Source: Limisphaerales bacterium
GTDB taxonomy: Bacteria; Verrucomicrobiota; Verrucomicrobiia; Limisphaerales; UBA11358
Assembly: GCA_003133815.1 (NCBI GenBank)
Contig: PKZR01000293.1
Location: 568 to 16,248 of the forward strand
Length of the DNA stretch: 15,681 nucleotides
Direction: 5' to 3'
Part shown: positions 1 to 9,500 of the stretch, piece by piece
How the letters are laid out: every line of letters begins with the position of its first letter
Numbering within the stretch: position 1 is the stretch's first letter
Program-made: the position numbers and the translations under genes
Notes under the pieces: model-generated
What the model was told of the DNA's origin: nothing
The model's database searches: none
What the model saw: the letters and a program-made list of their open reading frames with translations, nothing else

Positions 1-3000
1 AAACACGCTCTGGTTCAATCCCGCACCGGTCGTGTTGTTGATCAGCGCGCTGCTGTTGTCCAGCACCAGCGTCCCGTTGACCACGTCATACTTGTAGCCA
101 TCACCCGCGTTGGCCTGTATCGACTGGCCCTCCAACGTCACCGTCGTACCGTTATTAACAAATAAATTTACATTCCCGTTGGATGTGTTGCTCAAGTTGC
201 CAACGACCGTCACCTTGCCGCCGCCGTTCATGTTCATATCAGCACCCCAATTTCCGGTTGTGATAGCATTAATTACCACGCCCGCCCCAGTCGGAATCGT
301 GTTGACGTTGAACTGCAAATAAGGTGTGTGTGCCGTGGAGGACGTCAGGGTCACCGCACCCAGCGATAGCGTATAGGTGCTGTTGCCTGTCACGGTGATG
401 GTTTGTGACGAGCTGTTCGCAAAGGCCAGCGCTCCCGCCAGCGTAAGCGTGTTGCCTGTCGCGCCAGTCAGGGAATTGACATCAAAGTTCAATATATCTG
501 AGGCGTTCTGCAATGCCAGGCTAGTCGGCGAGAAAGAGACACTGTTATCCGACCGCAACTGCAGAGTTGAACCGCTGTTGAGCGCCAGCACGCTGCTGCT
601 TCCAACGGCGTTGGGGTTCGCTAGTTGCAGAGTGGCGCCGTTGGTGACTGCTCCAGGAGCACCGCTGTTATCGCCCGAAAGAATCATCGTGCCGGTATTG
701 ATATTAAACGCGCCGGAGAAGTTATTGTTGTTAGTCAATATCAGCGTGCCCGCACCTGTTTTTGAATAAATCCCGCCACCGCCCAAGACGCCGCCGAGAG
801 TAAATGTATTTCCATTGTCATCTAGCGTGGCCACTGTGCCGGAATTGACGGAAATATTGTTGGTTAAAACCAATCCCGCCGCGCCCGACTGAAGTTTGCC
901 GTTGCCTGCGAAACTTACATCGCCCGCACCCAATGCACCGTTACTTCCAACCTGCAACGTTCCGCTGTTCAATATGGTGCCCAGCGATCCAGCCGTCGTG
1001 CCATAAGAGTTGTTATTATTTCCCAGTATCAAGGTTCCCTGACCAATGAGAGTCAATGTCGGTGTGACACTTGCGTTAGGATTATTGGAAACTACTCCGA
1101 AAATCGCCAGTGAATTACCGTTATTTACTGTAATGGCGACAGTGTCATCCAAGGCAACGGCGGTTTGTATCAAATTTGAAGTGCCACCGGTTACTGCAAT
1201 ATACGCTCCATTTCCATAATTATTAAAGTTTAGCGTATTACCGTTGTTGGCAATCACAAAGGAATTGACATTAGTCAGAGATAAATCAGCCAGACTTTCG
1301 TTGGCGTCGAGCGTCACTGTCGTCAAGCCCGAGAAAACACCAACACCGAGCGTGGCGGCATCGCCCGGATTATCATTCGGGTTACCGGGCACCGTAGGAT
1401 TACTGCTCCAATTGACTCCAGCCGACCAGTTGCCATTGCCCGCATTCCAAACATCTCCTACCGGGACGGGGGCAGCCAACGTCAGGCTGACCACACCTCC
1501 GCTGGTGGTGATGGATGGAATCAATCCGGCAGCAGTTCCAGCTCCGGTGATAACCGGTGTTGGGTTAAACACACCCGAACTTCCGGCGGAAGTGTAGTTC
1601 ATCAGTGTATAGGTGCCCGCTGTCAATGGCGTACCGCCGGGGACGTTTACTGTCACAGTGTTACTGTTCAAGGTCACCACACCAACAGTCAGCGGAGAAC
1701 CCTGGGTGAACGTAGCCACAGCACCGGGCTGCCAAATGACGTTGCCGGTTATCGTGCCGGTGCCCGTCAAGGTTCCGTTCGTGGTCACAGTCACATTGCC
1801 AGTGCCCGTGGCCGAACCGGAGGAGTTTATCACATTCAAGGTCGCTCCATTGGTAATGATTGTGCCGCCCGTGTAAGTGTTGGCAGCAGAGAGCGCCAGC
1901 GTGGATCCCACGCCGCTTACCTCAAGAAGTCCCGTCCCGGAAACAATCCCCGTCAAAGTCTGCCCAGCCGTGGTGCTGCAGATAAATGTAGAGTTATTGG
2001 TAATTGATCCGGCATAAGAACCGCCGCCCAACCGACCCGGATCCGCGAGTATGAGCGTTCCTGAATTGATCGTTGTGTTCCCGGTGTAAGTATTGGCGGC
2101 CGTCAACGTCATTGTGCCTCCACCCGTTAAGACTAAGCCGTGGCCAGCCAATGGAACTGCGACTATCAAAGCGGCGGGTGAAGCGGCTACAGTGAATGTG
2201 GTTTGTCCTAAGCTGGCACTTCCCTGACCAATGCCCATGCTCAGAGCAACCGTTGAGCCGCTGGTATTCGTGATGACCGAGGGACTGGTGCCGCCAACTG
2301 TCATTGCGTTGCCCAATCCCATTCCCGAGGATGAGCCGGAGGCATCAGGTATCAGTGTTCCGCCATTGAGAGTAATGGAATTTCCGATGGTTGGAATGTT
2401 GCCAGTGGTAATTTGCAACACGCCACCCTGATTGATGATCCAGCCCAGCAATGGAAAGGCATTGCCGCTGCCCAAGGGATTGTTGGCGTCAAATGACATG
2501 ACTCCGTTGTTGTTGATTGTGAAGGTTTGGCCGGCACTCTGGGGATTGCCCACCCCTGAGTTTTGCGGTTGTGTTACGCTGTTGGCCACGGCGTCCGACA
2601 CATAGGTGTTGGATATGGTCACATTGCCGTTGAATGTATTCAGAGCGTCCAAAGTCACGATCGGGCCGCTGGTCGAACCTCCGCCACTGATGTTGAATGC
2701 GCCAGCCCCGGCAATTGTCCCCTGAAAAGTTTCCGGCACCCCGCTGTTGTAGTTGAATGTTCCCGAATTAATGAGATTTCCCGCATACGTGCCATTGCCT
2801 AAAACGCCGCCCGGAGCAATGGTCAGCGCCCCGCCGCTTATAACGGTGTTGCCTGAGTAAGTGTTGACACCCGCCAGTATGTTGGTGCCGCCCGCACTGG
2901 TTAACGTGCCACTTCCTGAAACCAGTTCGCCAATGGGTTTGGTCAATACGAGATTACCGACAGATGTGAGCGTAATACCTCCAGCAAGCTGAACCGGCAG

Positions 3001-5583
3001 ATTCAACGTTTCCACCTGCGCCGAGTTGTTGGTCACGCCGCTGTTGGGTGCCAGAGTCAGGAAATCGCCGGGCGCATTTGTAATGGTGAAGGCACCAGCC
3101 GTGTTGCTGAATGTCAGTCCCTGCACGGTGTAATCTTGATCCAAGATCGCACCGGTGCCGGTGTTGCCGGCAAACACCAGGCTGTCACTGGCATATCCGG
3201 GAGCAAAACCGCTCAACCAGTTTGGATTAGTGTCCCAATTTTGATTTGCGCCGAGGCCGGTCCAGGTTTCAGTGGATGCCACCACCGTCAACGAAATGGC
3301 AGCAAGACCTTGCAATGAGTTTGCGTCAGTTGCCGTGGCGGTCAGGTTCACGACGCCCGGCGTTGTTCCCGGCGGGATGATGATGGTATTCGTCCAGACA
3401 TTGGGTGTGGCGGAAAGGAACAAGGGCGATGTCGAAGACCCGCCCAACGGACTAAGATTGAGCGTGACGCTGTTGATGGTTGGGCTGGTCCCATGCGTAA
3501 CAGTGACACTGATGTTCACCGTTCCATTGCGCAGCACTCCCGTTGACGGAGTGGCCGTGCCAACGGCTGTGGGACCCGATGTTGCAGTATAATGCAACTT
3601 GACGACATTTGGGGTGTCCGTGGTATCGGTCACTATCGAGTAGTTGCCCGCGTTAATCGGAGCAACATCAAAAGTGGGTTGCGCTACAAAGCTGCCGGTG
3701 ATTCCGCCGGTGGCGGTGATCAGGACGTAATCTGCCGTGTCCAGACTGGTTGCGGGCGGAGCCTTGATATGGAAAGTGTTGCCGTTTAATGTCAGAGCGC
3801 CGTTCACGACAATTTGGTCGTTGGCTCCGCTGTGGCTGGTGCTGACATCAAAATTAACGGTCGCGCCACTAGCGAGCGTCAGATTGTTATTAAAAGTCAA
3901 AGTTCCGGCAGCACCATCCGTTCCCGGGTAAATTTTAGAACTGCCGGAGGTTGTCAGCGATCCATTGACGGTTCCTCCACCAAGAAGATTCTGGTTCGCG
4001 CTTAAAGTCACTCCACCGGCAGCAGTCCCCGTTACGTTGAAAGCGGCCCCGTTGGAAATCGTTATACTTGGGGAAGTGCCGATGGAACCGGCTCCGGATA
4101 AAAAGAGCGTGCCGGCAGCGATGATGGTTGGCCCCGTATAACTGTTTGCATTGGTAAGCGTCAACGCGGCTCCTGAAACATTTACATCCAGCGTGCCTGT
4201 TCCGGAGATGACACCCCCCAAAGTCTGCCCACTGGTGCTGCCATCCACGAATATGCCATTGTCAGTTATATTGCCTGCGTAAGCCCCGGAACCCAATTGG
4301 CCGCTGCCTCCAATCACTAGCTGGCCCGCCGAAATCACAATCGGCCCGGTGAAGGTGTTGGTGGTGTTGAGAGTCACGGTGCCGGTGCCTCGCGTGGTCA
4401 GTGCGGCAACGCCGCCAATCGAAAATCCGCCAGCGCTTCCAATTGTATAATTATTTAGAGAATTGCTGAATGTCATGGTTACAGGTGTGACATTGGCCGC
4501 CACATTTACGTTGAAATTTGATGCCGTATCGGCAAATACCACCAGATCGCCGTTGGCAAATGTATTTGTATTGGGCGAGTTGGTCCAATTGGCGGTGCTG
4601 GTGTCCCAGTTGTTGTTGACGGCACCGGTCCAGAGATCATTGGTGACATTGCCGACCAGCGCATTGTAATTGGCCAGGACTTGTGCTGGCGAAAGCACAT
4701 TTGTGTAATACACGGCTTCGTCTATCGTGCCGGTAAAATAGTCAGCCAGCGCGGTTGCACTGTGAGCTGTTTCAGTGCCGATCACTATGGGAACGGCGAA
4801 TGCGACAAGAGGCGCCGGTGGTTGACCACCACTATAGGCGATCTGGAACCCATTGGTCTGCAGCACACCGTCAAAATAGATGGCACAAGTCAAGTTGGGG
4901 ACCCATGTGGTTGAACCGTTTGCAACGCTGGTATTCCCAGTGTTGGCTGAATTGTAGGTAAAAACTATATCGTGATAATTGCCATCGCATACGGCATTAT
5001 TACTAATTGCAATAGTAACACTGTTGCCGGACGTTGTTGACCGCACAAAAAACCGGACGTTGTTGGGATCTATTGTTCCGACTCCACCTGGTCCTTTTTG
5101 TGGTTCATTTTGATTTATTACCATGGTCACGGCCATGGAGGAACCACTGTTTTCCTCCGAAGATAACGACATGGCGTCGGTCTTGTCGGTCGTCTTATAG
5201 ACGAACTCGTAACTGGCCGAATTCGCCAGTGCTCCAAAAGCTTCTGCCGCTTGGGGAGCCAACACATACTGGAGGGCGGATCCGGTTAAACCAATGGCCG
5301 TGTCACTGCTCACTCCGACGTTGTCACCGGCAACGCCCAAGGTTGGCCCGCCGGGCGCGGCATTCGCACCGTTGACATAGGCACCAGTAAAGTTATGGCC
5401 GCTGGCGTCGTAGGCATTCGTGCCGCTGGCTTCGCCCAGCTCATAATAGAAATACGGCGCGTAGGACTGGACCATGGCTTGGTAGGTCGGGTTGGCAGCT
5501 GAAGCCGGATTTGTCAGCGCAAGAAAAGCGCATAGCCCGACGAAAAGATGAATACGATGCATCTGGAGGGTGGATTTTTTCAT
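1..5583 (-). CDS. Giant secreted LamG / autotransporter-type beta-strand-repeat protein, C-terminus beyond window
   Basis: Codon-by-codon reading from the ATG at 5583 gives 1861 codons with no stop to the left edge, so the C-terminus is missing. The N-terminus (MKKSTLQMHRIHLF, then a hydrophobic stretch ending NPASAA) is a signal peptide cleaved near residue 29-30. Residues ~31-305 resemble a LamG/concanavalin-like domain: YYELGEASGTNAYDASG near the start and the typical ending IDEAVYYTNVLSPAQV. The rest is Gly/Thr/Asn/Ser-rich with recurring N-[TS]-[YF]-T-G and GTL motifs, as in autotransporter-associated beta-strand repeats that form beta-helices. Three segments open with W..G...NW....NW motifs (about residues 318, 775 and 1380). 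An Ig-like stretch lies at ~664-770. Role inferred: surface adhesion or glycan binding. The anchor (beta-barrel, PEP-CTERM or other) would lie off the window. The in-frame ATG at 5562 is an alternative start but would shorten the positively charged N-region. No Shine-Dalgarno is seen. Confidence 0.9.
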   Translation of the reverse strand, partial: MKKSTLQMHRIHLFVGLCAFLALTNPASAANPTYQAMVQSYAPYFYYELGEASGTNAYDASGHNFTGAYVNGANAAPGGPTLGVAGDNVGVSSDTAIGLTGSALQYVLAPQAAEAFGALANSASYEFVYKTTDKTDAMSLSSEENSGSSMAVTMVINQNEPQKGPGGVGTIDPNNVRFFVRSTTSGNSVTIAISNNAVCDGNYHDIVFTYNSANTGNTSVANGSTTWVPNLTCAIYFDGVLQTNGFQIAYSGGQPPAPLVAFAVPIVIGTETAHSATALADYFTGTIDEAVYYTNVLSPAQVLANYNALVGNVTNDLWTGAVNNNWDTSTANWTNSPNTNTFANGDLVVFADTASNFNVNVAANVTPVTMTFSNSLNNYTIGSAGGFSIGGVAALTTRGTGTVTLNTTNTFTGPIVISAGQLVIGGSGQLGSGAYAGNITDNGIFVDGSTSGQTLGGVISGTGTLDVNVSGAALTLTNANSYTGPTIIAAGTLFLSGAGSIGTSPSITISNGAAFNVTGTAAGGVTLSANQNLLGGGTVNGSLTTSGSSKIYPGTDGAAGTLTFNNNLTLASGATVNFDVSTSHSGANDQIVVNGALTLNGNTFHIKAPPATSLDTADYVLITATGGITGSFVAQPTFDVAPINAGNYSIVTDTTDTPNVVKLHYTATSGPTAVGTATPSTGVLRNGTVNISVTVTHGTSPTINSVTLNLSPLGGSSTSPLFLSATPNVWTNTIIIPPGTTPGVVNLTATATDANSLQGLAAISLTVVASTETWTGLGANQNWDTNPNWLSGFAPGYASDSLVFAGNTGTGAILDQDYTVQGLTFSNTAGAFTITNAPGDFLTLAPNSGVTNNSAQVETLNLPVQLAGGITLTSVGNLVLTKPIGELVSGSGTLTSAGGTNILAGVNTYSGNTVISGGALTIAPGGVLGNGTYAGNLINSGTFNYNSGVPETFQGTIAGAGAFNISGGGSTSGPIVTLDALNTFNGNVTISNTYVSDAVANSVTQPQNSGVGNPQSAGQTFTINNNGVMSFDANNPLGSGNAFPLLGWIINQGGVLQITTGNIPTIGNSITLNGGTLIPDASGSSSGMGLGNAMTVGGTSPSVITNTSGSTVALSMGIGQGSASLGQTTFTVAASPAALIVAVPLAGHGLVLTGGGTMTLTAANTYTGNTTINSGTLILADPGRLGGGSYAGSITNNSTFICSTTAGQTLTGIVSGTGLLEVSGVGSTLALSAANTYTGGTIITNGATLNVINSSGSATGTGNVTVTTNGTLTGTGTITGNVIWQPGAVATFTQGSPLTVGVVTLNSNTVTVNVPGGTPLTAGTYTLMNYTSAGSSGVFNPTPVITGAGTAAGLIPSITTSGGVVSLTLAAPVPVGDVWNAGNGNWSAGVNWSSNPTVPGNPNDNPGDAATLGVGVFSGLTTVTLDANESLADLSLTNVNSFVIANNGNTLNFNNYGNGAYIAVTGGTSNLIQTAVALDDTVAITVNNGNSLAIFGVVSNNPNASVTPTLTLIGQGTLILGNNNNSYGTTAGSLGTILNSGTLQVGSNGALGAGDVSFAGNGKLQSGAAGLVLTNNISVNSGTVATLDDNGNTFTLGGVLGGGGIYSKTGAGTLILTNNNNFSGAFNINTGTMILSGDNSGAPGAVTNGATLQLANPNAVGSSSVLALNSGSTLQLRSDNSVSFSPTSLALQNASDILNFDVNSLTGATGNTLTLAGALAFANSSSQTITVTGNSTYTLSLGAVTLTSSTAHTPYLQFNVNTIPTGAGVVINAITTGNWGADMNMNGGGKVTVVGNLSNTSNGNVNLFVNNGTTVTLEGQSIQANAGDGYKYDVVNGTLVLDNSSALINNTTGAGLNQSVF
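1849..2061 (-). repeat. 71-residue beta-helix module, copy B
   Basis: Reads GTLILADPGRLGGGSYAG..., then AGQTLTGIVSGTG and AANTYTGGTII. It is exactly the length of copy A, sharing LG.G.YAG, GQTL.G, SGTG and AN.YTG. The two copies sit about 2.2 kb apart in the gene, in different W-motif segments. Confidence 0.7.
2611..2832 (-). repeat. Beta-helix module, copy C (divergent, 74 residues)
   Basis: Reads GALTIAPGGVLGNGTYAGNL..., then GTIAGAGAFNISG and DALNTFNGNVTIS. The order of motifs (GxL, LGxGxYAG, a T/QTL-like position, IxGxGxx, NTFNG) follows copies A and B, but it is three residues longer and clearly more diverged. Confidence 0.55.
4114..4326 (-). repeat. 71-residue beta-helix module, copy A
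   Basis: In the giant surface protein this block reads GQLVIGGSGQLGSGAYAG... through GQTLGGVISGTGTL to NANSYTGPTII, ending just before the next GTL. It aligns without gaps over 71 residues to the block at 1849-2061, with about half the positions identical by hand count. It looks like an internal duplication of a beta-helix unit. Confidence 0.7.
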
Positions 5584-5618
5584 ATTAAAGTTTGAGTCTA
5601 AGACTTTGACGATTCGAG

Positions 5619-5647
5619 ATTATCTATTGTATCAGCCAATTTGTCCG
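5619..5647 (-). promoter_or_regulatory. Possible sigma-70-type promoter for the surface-protein gene
   Basis: On the minus strand CGGACA (4 of 6 to TTGACA) lies 17 bases before GATAAT (5 of 6 to TATAAT). Initiation would fall near 5612, giving a leader of about 29 bases. An overlapping alternative -10 (TACAAT) lies just upstream but has no good -35. Sequence match only. Confidence 0.35.
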
Positions 5648-5790
5648 ATCTTGCTCAATAAACAGGGAGTTGCCAGATTTGCAGATAACTTGAACTTGCT
5701 TGGCCTTTTCACAAAAGCATTACACGGCGAATGACACCTCTGGGGAAACATATTTATTGTTGCAGATTATCGCGTATCGCGTCGAATAAT

Positions 5791-5814
5791 CTACCTACAC
5801 ATTTGAGTAGGTGG
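5791..5814. promoter_or_regulatory. Inverted repeat CTACCTAC / GTAGGTGG
   Basis: Eight-base arms (seven Watson-Crick pairs plus one G.T) with an eight-base loop, about 210 bases upstream of the surface-protein start. It has no T-run, so an operator-like site is more likely than a terminator. It could bind the adjacent response regulator, but nothing in the sequence proves this. Confidence 0.3.
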
Positions 5815-5954
5815 TCATCATGTCAAATATTTCAGAGGCGGAGTATTGGCCAGATTAAACTTGATGGAGCACAGGTTTGTGAAACATAGCAGCTTGACTA
5901 CACCCAGATTTGGTTTTCAACCGCAATCAATTGCATGCGACCACTGAATCCCGG

Positions 5955-6575
5955 CTATTTTAGATATTTCATTACCGCCTCAGTTTTTGAGCGGACGTGA
6001 AGTTTTGCGTATATGTCTTTGAGGTGAAAACGGACGGTGTCGAAGCTAATGCCGAGCTTGTTGGCGATTTCCTTGGCGACAAAGCCTCGCGCCAGCAGGC
6101 TTAGAATCTCCTCCTGTCGCGGCGTGAGCTGCACGGTTTCTTTCGGCACGACCGGTTCAGAAAATGACCGGACGACTTTGCGCGCAATTTCGCCGCTCAT
6201 AGGCGCGCCGCCCTGATGCACGTCAAAAATGGCTTCGAGAATTTCCGCCTGCGTGCTGCGTTTGAGCAGATAGCCGCTGGCGCCGGCTTTGAGCGCCTTG
6301 AAGACCTGTTCGTTGTCGCCATAAACCGTATAGACGAGCACCTGCGTGTAGGGCAGCAGTTGGCGCAGGCGCGAGATGCACTCGATTCCCGAAATACCTG
6401 GCAATTGGATGTCCATGATGACGACTTGCGGCGGGTTTTTCGGCAGAACTTCCAGCGCGATCTCACCGCTGGCGCAGGTGCCGACGCAGTTCAATTTCGG
6501 AGCGCGCGCGATGACCTTGGCGATCATGGCACAAATTTCTTCGTTGTCTTCGACTATGGCGACGGTTATGGGCAT
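5955..6575 (-). CDS. NarL/FixJ-family response regulator (REC + LuxR-type HTH)
   Basis: A 206-residue protein with standard family length and order. The receiver domain (about 1-120) has the acidic pair E9-D10, phospho-acceptor D55 in VVIMDIQLPG, and the conserved lysine K105 in GYLLK. The LuxR-type helix-turn-helix (about 147-206) carries LTPRQEEIL, KEIANKLGIS and TVRFHLKDIYAKL. The start is the ATG at 6575, because MPITVAIVEDN is where receiver domains begin. An open frame extends 54 codons further upstream to 6737, but that part lies inside the kinase gene and has no domain. It begins one base after the kinase TGA, so the two are translationally linked and form a cognate pair. Expected role: cytoplasmic DNA-binding regulator activated by the kinase. 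Targets are unknown; the surface-protein gene downstream is a candidate. Confidence 0.95.
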   Translation of the reverse strand: MPITVAIVEDNEEICAMIAKVIARAPKLNCVGTCASGEIALEVLPKNPPQVVIMDIQLPGISGIECISRLRQLLPYTQVLVYTVYGDNEQVFKALKAGASGYLLKRSTQAEILEAIFDVHQGGAPMSGEIARKVVRSFSEPVVPKETVQLTPRQEEILSLLARGFVAKEIANKLGISFDTVRFHLKDIYAKLHVRSKTEAVMKYLK

Positions 6576-6576
6576 A

Positions 6577-9500
6577 TCATTCAGGGAGACGTTGTTGAGC
6601 GCGCAGATCTTTCCACTGGCGAATCCAAATGCGAATTGACGTTTTCTTCCCCGGTTCACTCGACACTTCAAGTCTCCCTCCCAATTGCTGAACGCGCGCC
6701 CGCATATTGGGAAAGCCATGGCGTTTGGATTTGGCAATTACATCTGGAGAAAAACCGAGACCATTATCTTCAATCCGAATTTCCAAACTGTCTTCAACAA
6801 CATTGAGGCTGAGGATTACTTCGGTGGCATGCGAATGTTTAATGACATTATGCACCGCCTCCTTGACCACTAGAAAAAGATGGTGGCGAACTTCAGGAGC
6901 GAGCGCGTAATCGGGAATAGCCTCCATCACTTCCAGTCTGGGACGGATGGACGTATGGCGGAAATATTCCAAAAAAGACTGGCCCAAATAAGCAAACAAT
7001 TCACCCAGCGAATCGTTGCCTGGATTAACAGACCAAACGACCGCATCAAGGTCGCGAGCAAGATTCAAGACACGTCCGGAAATTATGTCCGATTGCTGTT
7101 TTATTTCCTCTGTCGAAAGCGGTGCCGCGCGCAATTCTTCAAGCATTAGTCCCACTTGGGTGACGGTTGCGCCTAAATCATCGTGCAGATCGCGGGCAAT
7201 GCGCGACCGTTCTTTAGATAATGCCTGCTGATGCTCCAATCTTTCCAGTTTTGATTTCAAACGCCGCTGCGACCAAAAGCGGATGCCCACCGCTGAAACC
7301 GTCGTGAATACAACCAACATCGAACCTTGAAACCACCAGCTTTGCCACCATGCCGGCTGCACCTCGAACGCAAGCGAAGCTCCGGTTTCGTTCCAAACCC
7401 CATCACTGCTACAGGCTTTCAGGTGCATAAGGTATTTTCCGGGCCGCAATGCGGAATAGACGGCGTTTCGCTGATCGGCAATCTCGACCCAGTCCAAATC
7501 TACGCCATCGAGCTTATAACGGAGGCGGACTTTCTCCGGCGCAGTGTAACTCAACACTGAAAAACGGAATTCAATTTTGCTGCTCAATGGCGGCACCCGC
7601 ATTTGGTCGGTGATCTTCAACTGATGGTCATTGACCAAAAGCTCATCAATGAAAACCGGTGGCGGCCGGGAATTGGATTTAAGTGCGGCCGAATCCACCG
7701 ACAATACACCCTGCTGCGTCGTAAACCACAAATGGCCACCGCTGGTTTTAACAGCCATTGGCTGGGAGGTGCCGAAACAGGAAATGCCCGTTAGTCCCTC
7801 ACTCTTGCTGAAAGTCACCCCGGCAACTTTTGAAATTCTTCCGTCCGCAAAGGCTATCAGGTCAGACTTGGCCACATGAAAAACTCCTCCCCGAGCACCG
7901 CACCACAACCGCCCATCATCATCCCCCACCAACTCTGCTATGTAATCGTTCGGCAGTCCGTCATCCACAGAAATGAGCGTGAACTTTTGGTCACGCCACA
8001 AGACGAGCCCACAGCCTGCCGTGCCAATCCAAACCGAACCGGCAGCATCGGCGCAAAGCGACCTGATGGGTGCATCCGGCAAACCATCCTTCTGTGTGAA
8101 CATGGTGAATTTGCCATCAGCCAGTTTCACCAGTTGTCCGTCTTCGGTGCCGATCCAAATCCACCCATTAGAATCTTCCGTGATGGATCGCGGTCGGTTT
8201 CCTGGAAATTCATTTTCCGGAACATAATTTTCCGGATGTCCGCTGCGGAAATAGCCAAGTGAATTTGTGTCTGAGCCAATCCATATGTCGCCCTTCCGGC
8301 TTTTGAATAAAACATGAATGTGATTGATGGTTCCGGCAAGACGGTTGCTCACGCTTTGAACTTCATCCGGCTGTTCGTGAGGAAATCGATACAGCGTGCC
8401 TTCACTTGCCCACACAAAACCTTGGTCATCCGCGCAGACCGAGTCAGCGCCGAATTTGTGCGACCCAGCTTGCAGGTGAAAGGCGGACACCTTCCCATCG
8501 AAGATACGCGCGATCCCACCGCCACGGTTGGCCAGCCAGACATCGCCTTGTGTATCTGCTGAAATGGCGGAGCTGATATCCTCAGGCAGCCCGGATCCAG
8601 TGTTGTATAAATGAAATAATTTTTGTCCCAGCCGATTGATGCCACCGCCGGCCGTGGCAGCCCAAATGTTACCTTCGGCATCTTCCATAATTGAAGTAAT
8701 CTGGCTCTGGGACGTTTTTACACCGGCAAACTTTCCATCAGCAAACCGAAACAATCCGTGAGTGCTTGTGCCAACCCACAGCGAGTGATTGCTGTCCTCA
8801 TACATTTTCCGCACGACGCCGCCCAAGACAACCCACGGCAGATTGGTGCTGATGATTGAAAATTGTCCCCCGTCCATTTTTGACAACCGCGTGCTGTTAC
8901 AAATCCAGATTCCGCCAGAACGGCTGGATGTCACGACGATATTTGGCGTCGAATCCAAATTATCATTGAAGTTCGTCAGCAGCTTTCCATCACGGTAGCA
9001 GCCGAGAAAACCGCCTCTGCCAATCCATACACCGCCTTCGTCGTCCATGGCAAACGAAACCATAGTGTTGCCGCTCAAACCATTGGTCGCGATTAAGTCG
9101 GTAGTTTTTCCATCCTGCCAGCGACGCACCCTTCCACTATAAGTCCCAAGCCAGACCGCGCCGCCCTGGTCCACGAACAGGGTTTGAAATTGTTCGCCAA
9201 CCAACCCTTCGCCAATCGGATGTGGGCTGAAGCGCCCATCTTTCAACTGCGCCACACCGCCGACCGCCGGCAGAATCAGGAGGGTTGAATCGGCTGTTTC
9301 TGCCAGCGCACGAATATTGCGTGCCACACCTCGGGCGATCAGCGGCGACGTGAATGGTTTGAAAGTCACACCGTCGAAACGATCCAGCCCGCCGATGGTC
9401 GCCAGCCAAATAAATCCATTCCGATCTTGCAGCAAGTCATTGACTTGGTTGCCGAGAAGCCCTTCGTCCATTTGCCATGACTGGACATAATAATCATCTT

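Larger units (their letters stand above)
5584..5954. other. Intergenic control region before the giant surface-protein gene
   Basis: A 371-base gap with no convincing gene. It separates the response-regulator stop from the surface-protein start, so it should hold the promoter of the latter. Visible structure: an 11-base palindrome AGTCTAAGACT at 5595-5605, 12 bases upstream of the start codon; a promoter-like pair at 5619-5647; CGCG-TAT-CGCG at 5771-5781 (near-palindromic); and a stem at 5791-5798/5807-5814 (eight pairs, one a G.T wobble, loop of eight). No U-tract hairpin follows the regulator gene, so read-through from the kinase/regulator transcript is possible. Confidence 0.6.

Noticed and set aside
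110..5375. Many open frames of 60-130 residues on the plus strand and on the other minus frames across the first 5.4 kb
   Set aside because: They are shadows of the uninterrupted 1861-codon minus-strand gene, whose translation shows a signal peptide, LamG domain and beta-strand repeats. The shadows show no domains.
5923..5934. GCAAT-CA-ATTGC hairpin just past the response-regulator stop as a terminator
   Set aside because: Only five AT-rich pairs with a two-base loop and no T-run on the relevant strand.
6576..6737. Upstream extension of the response-regulator frame by 54 codons
   Set aside because: It lies wholly inside the kinase coding sequence and adds no domain; receiver domains begin at the ATG at 6575.
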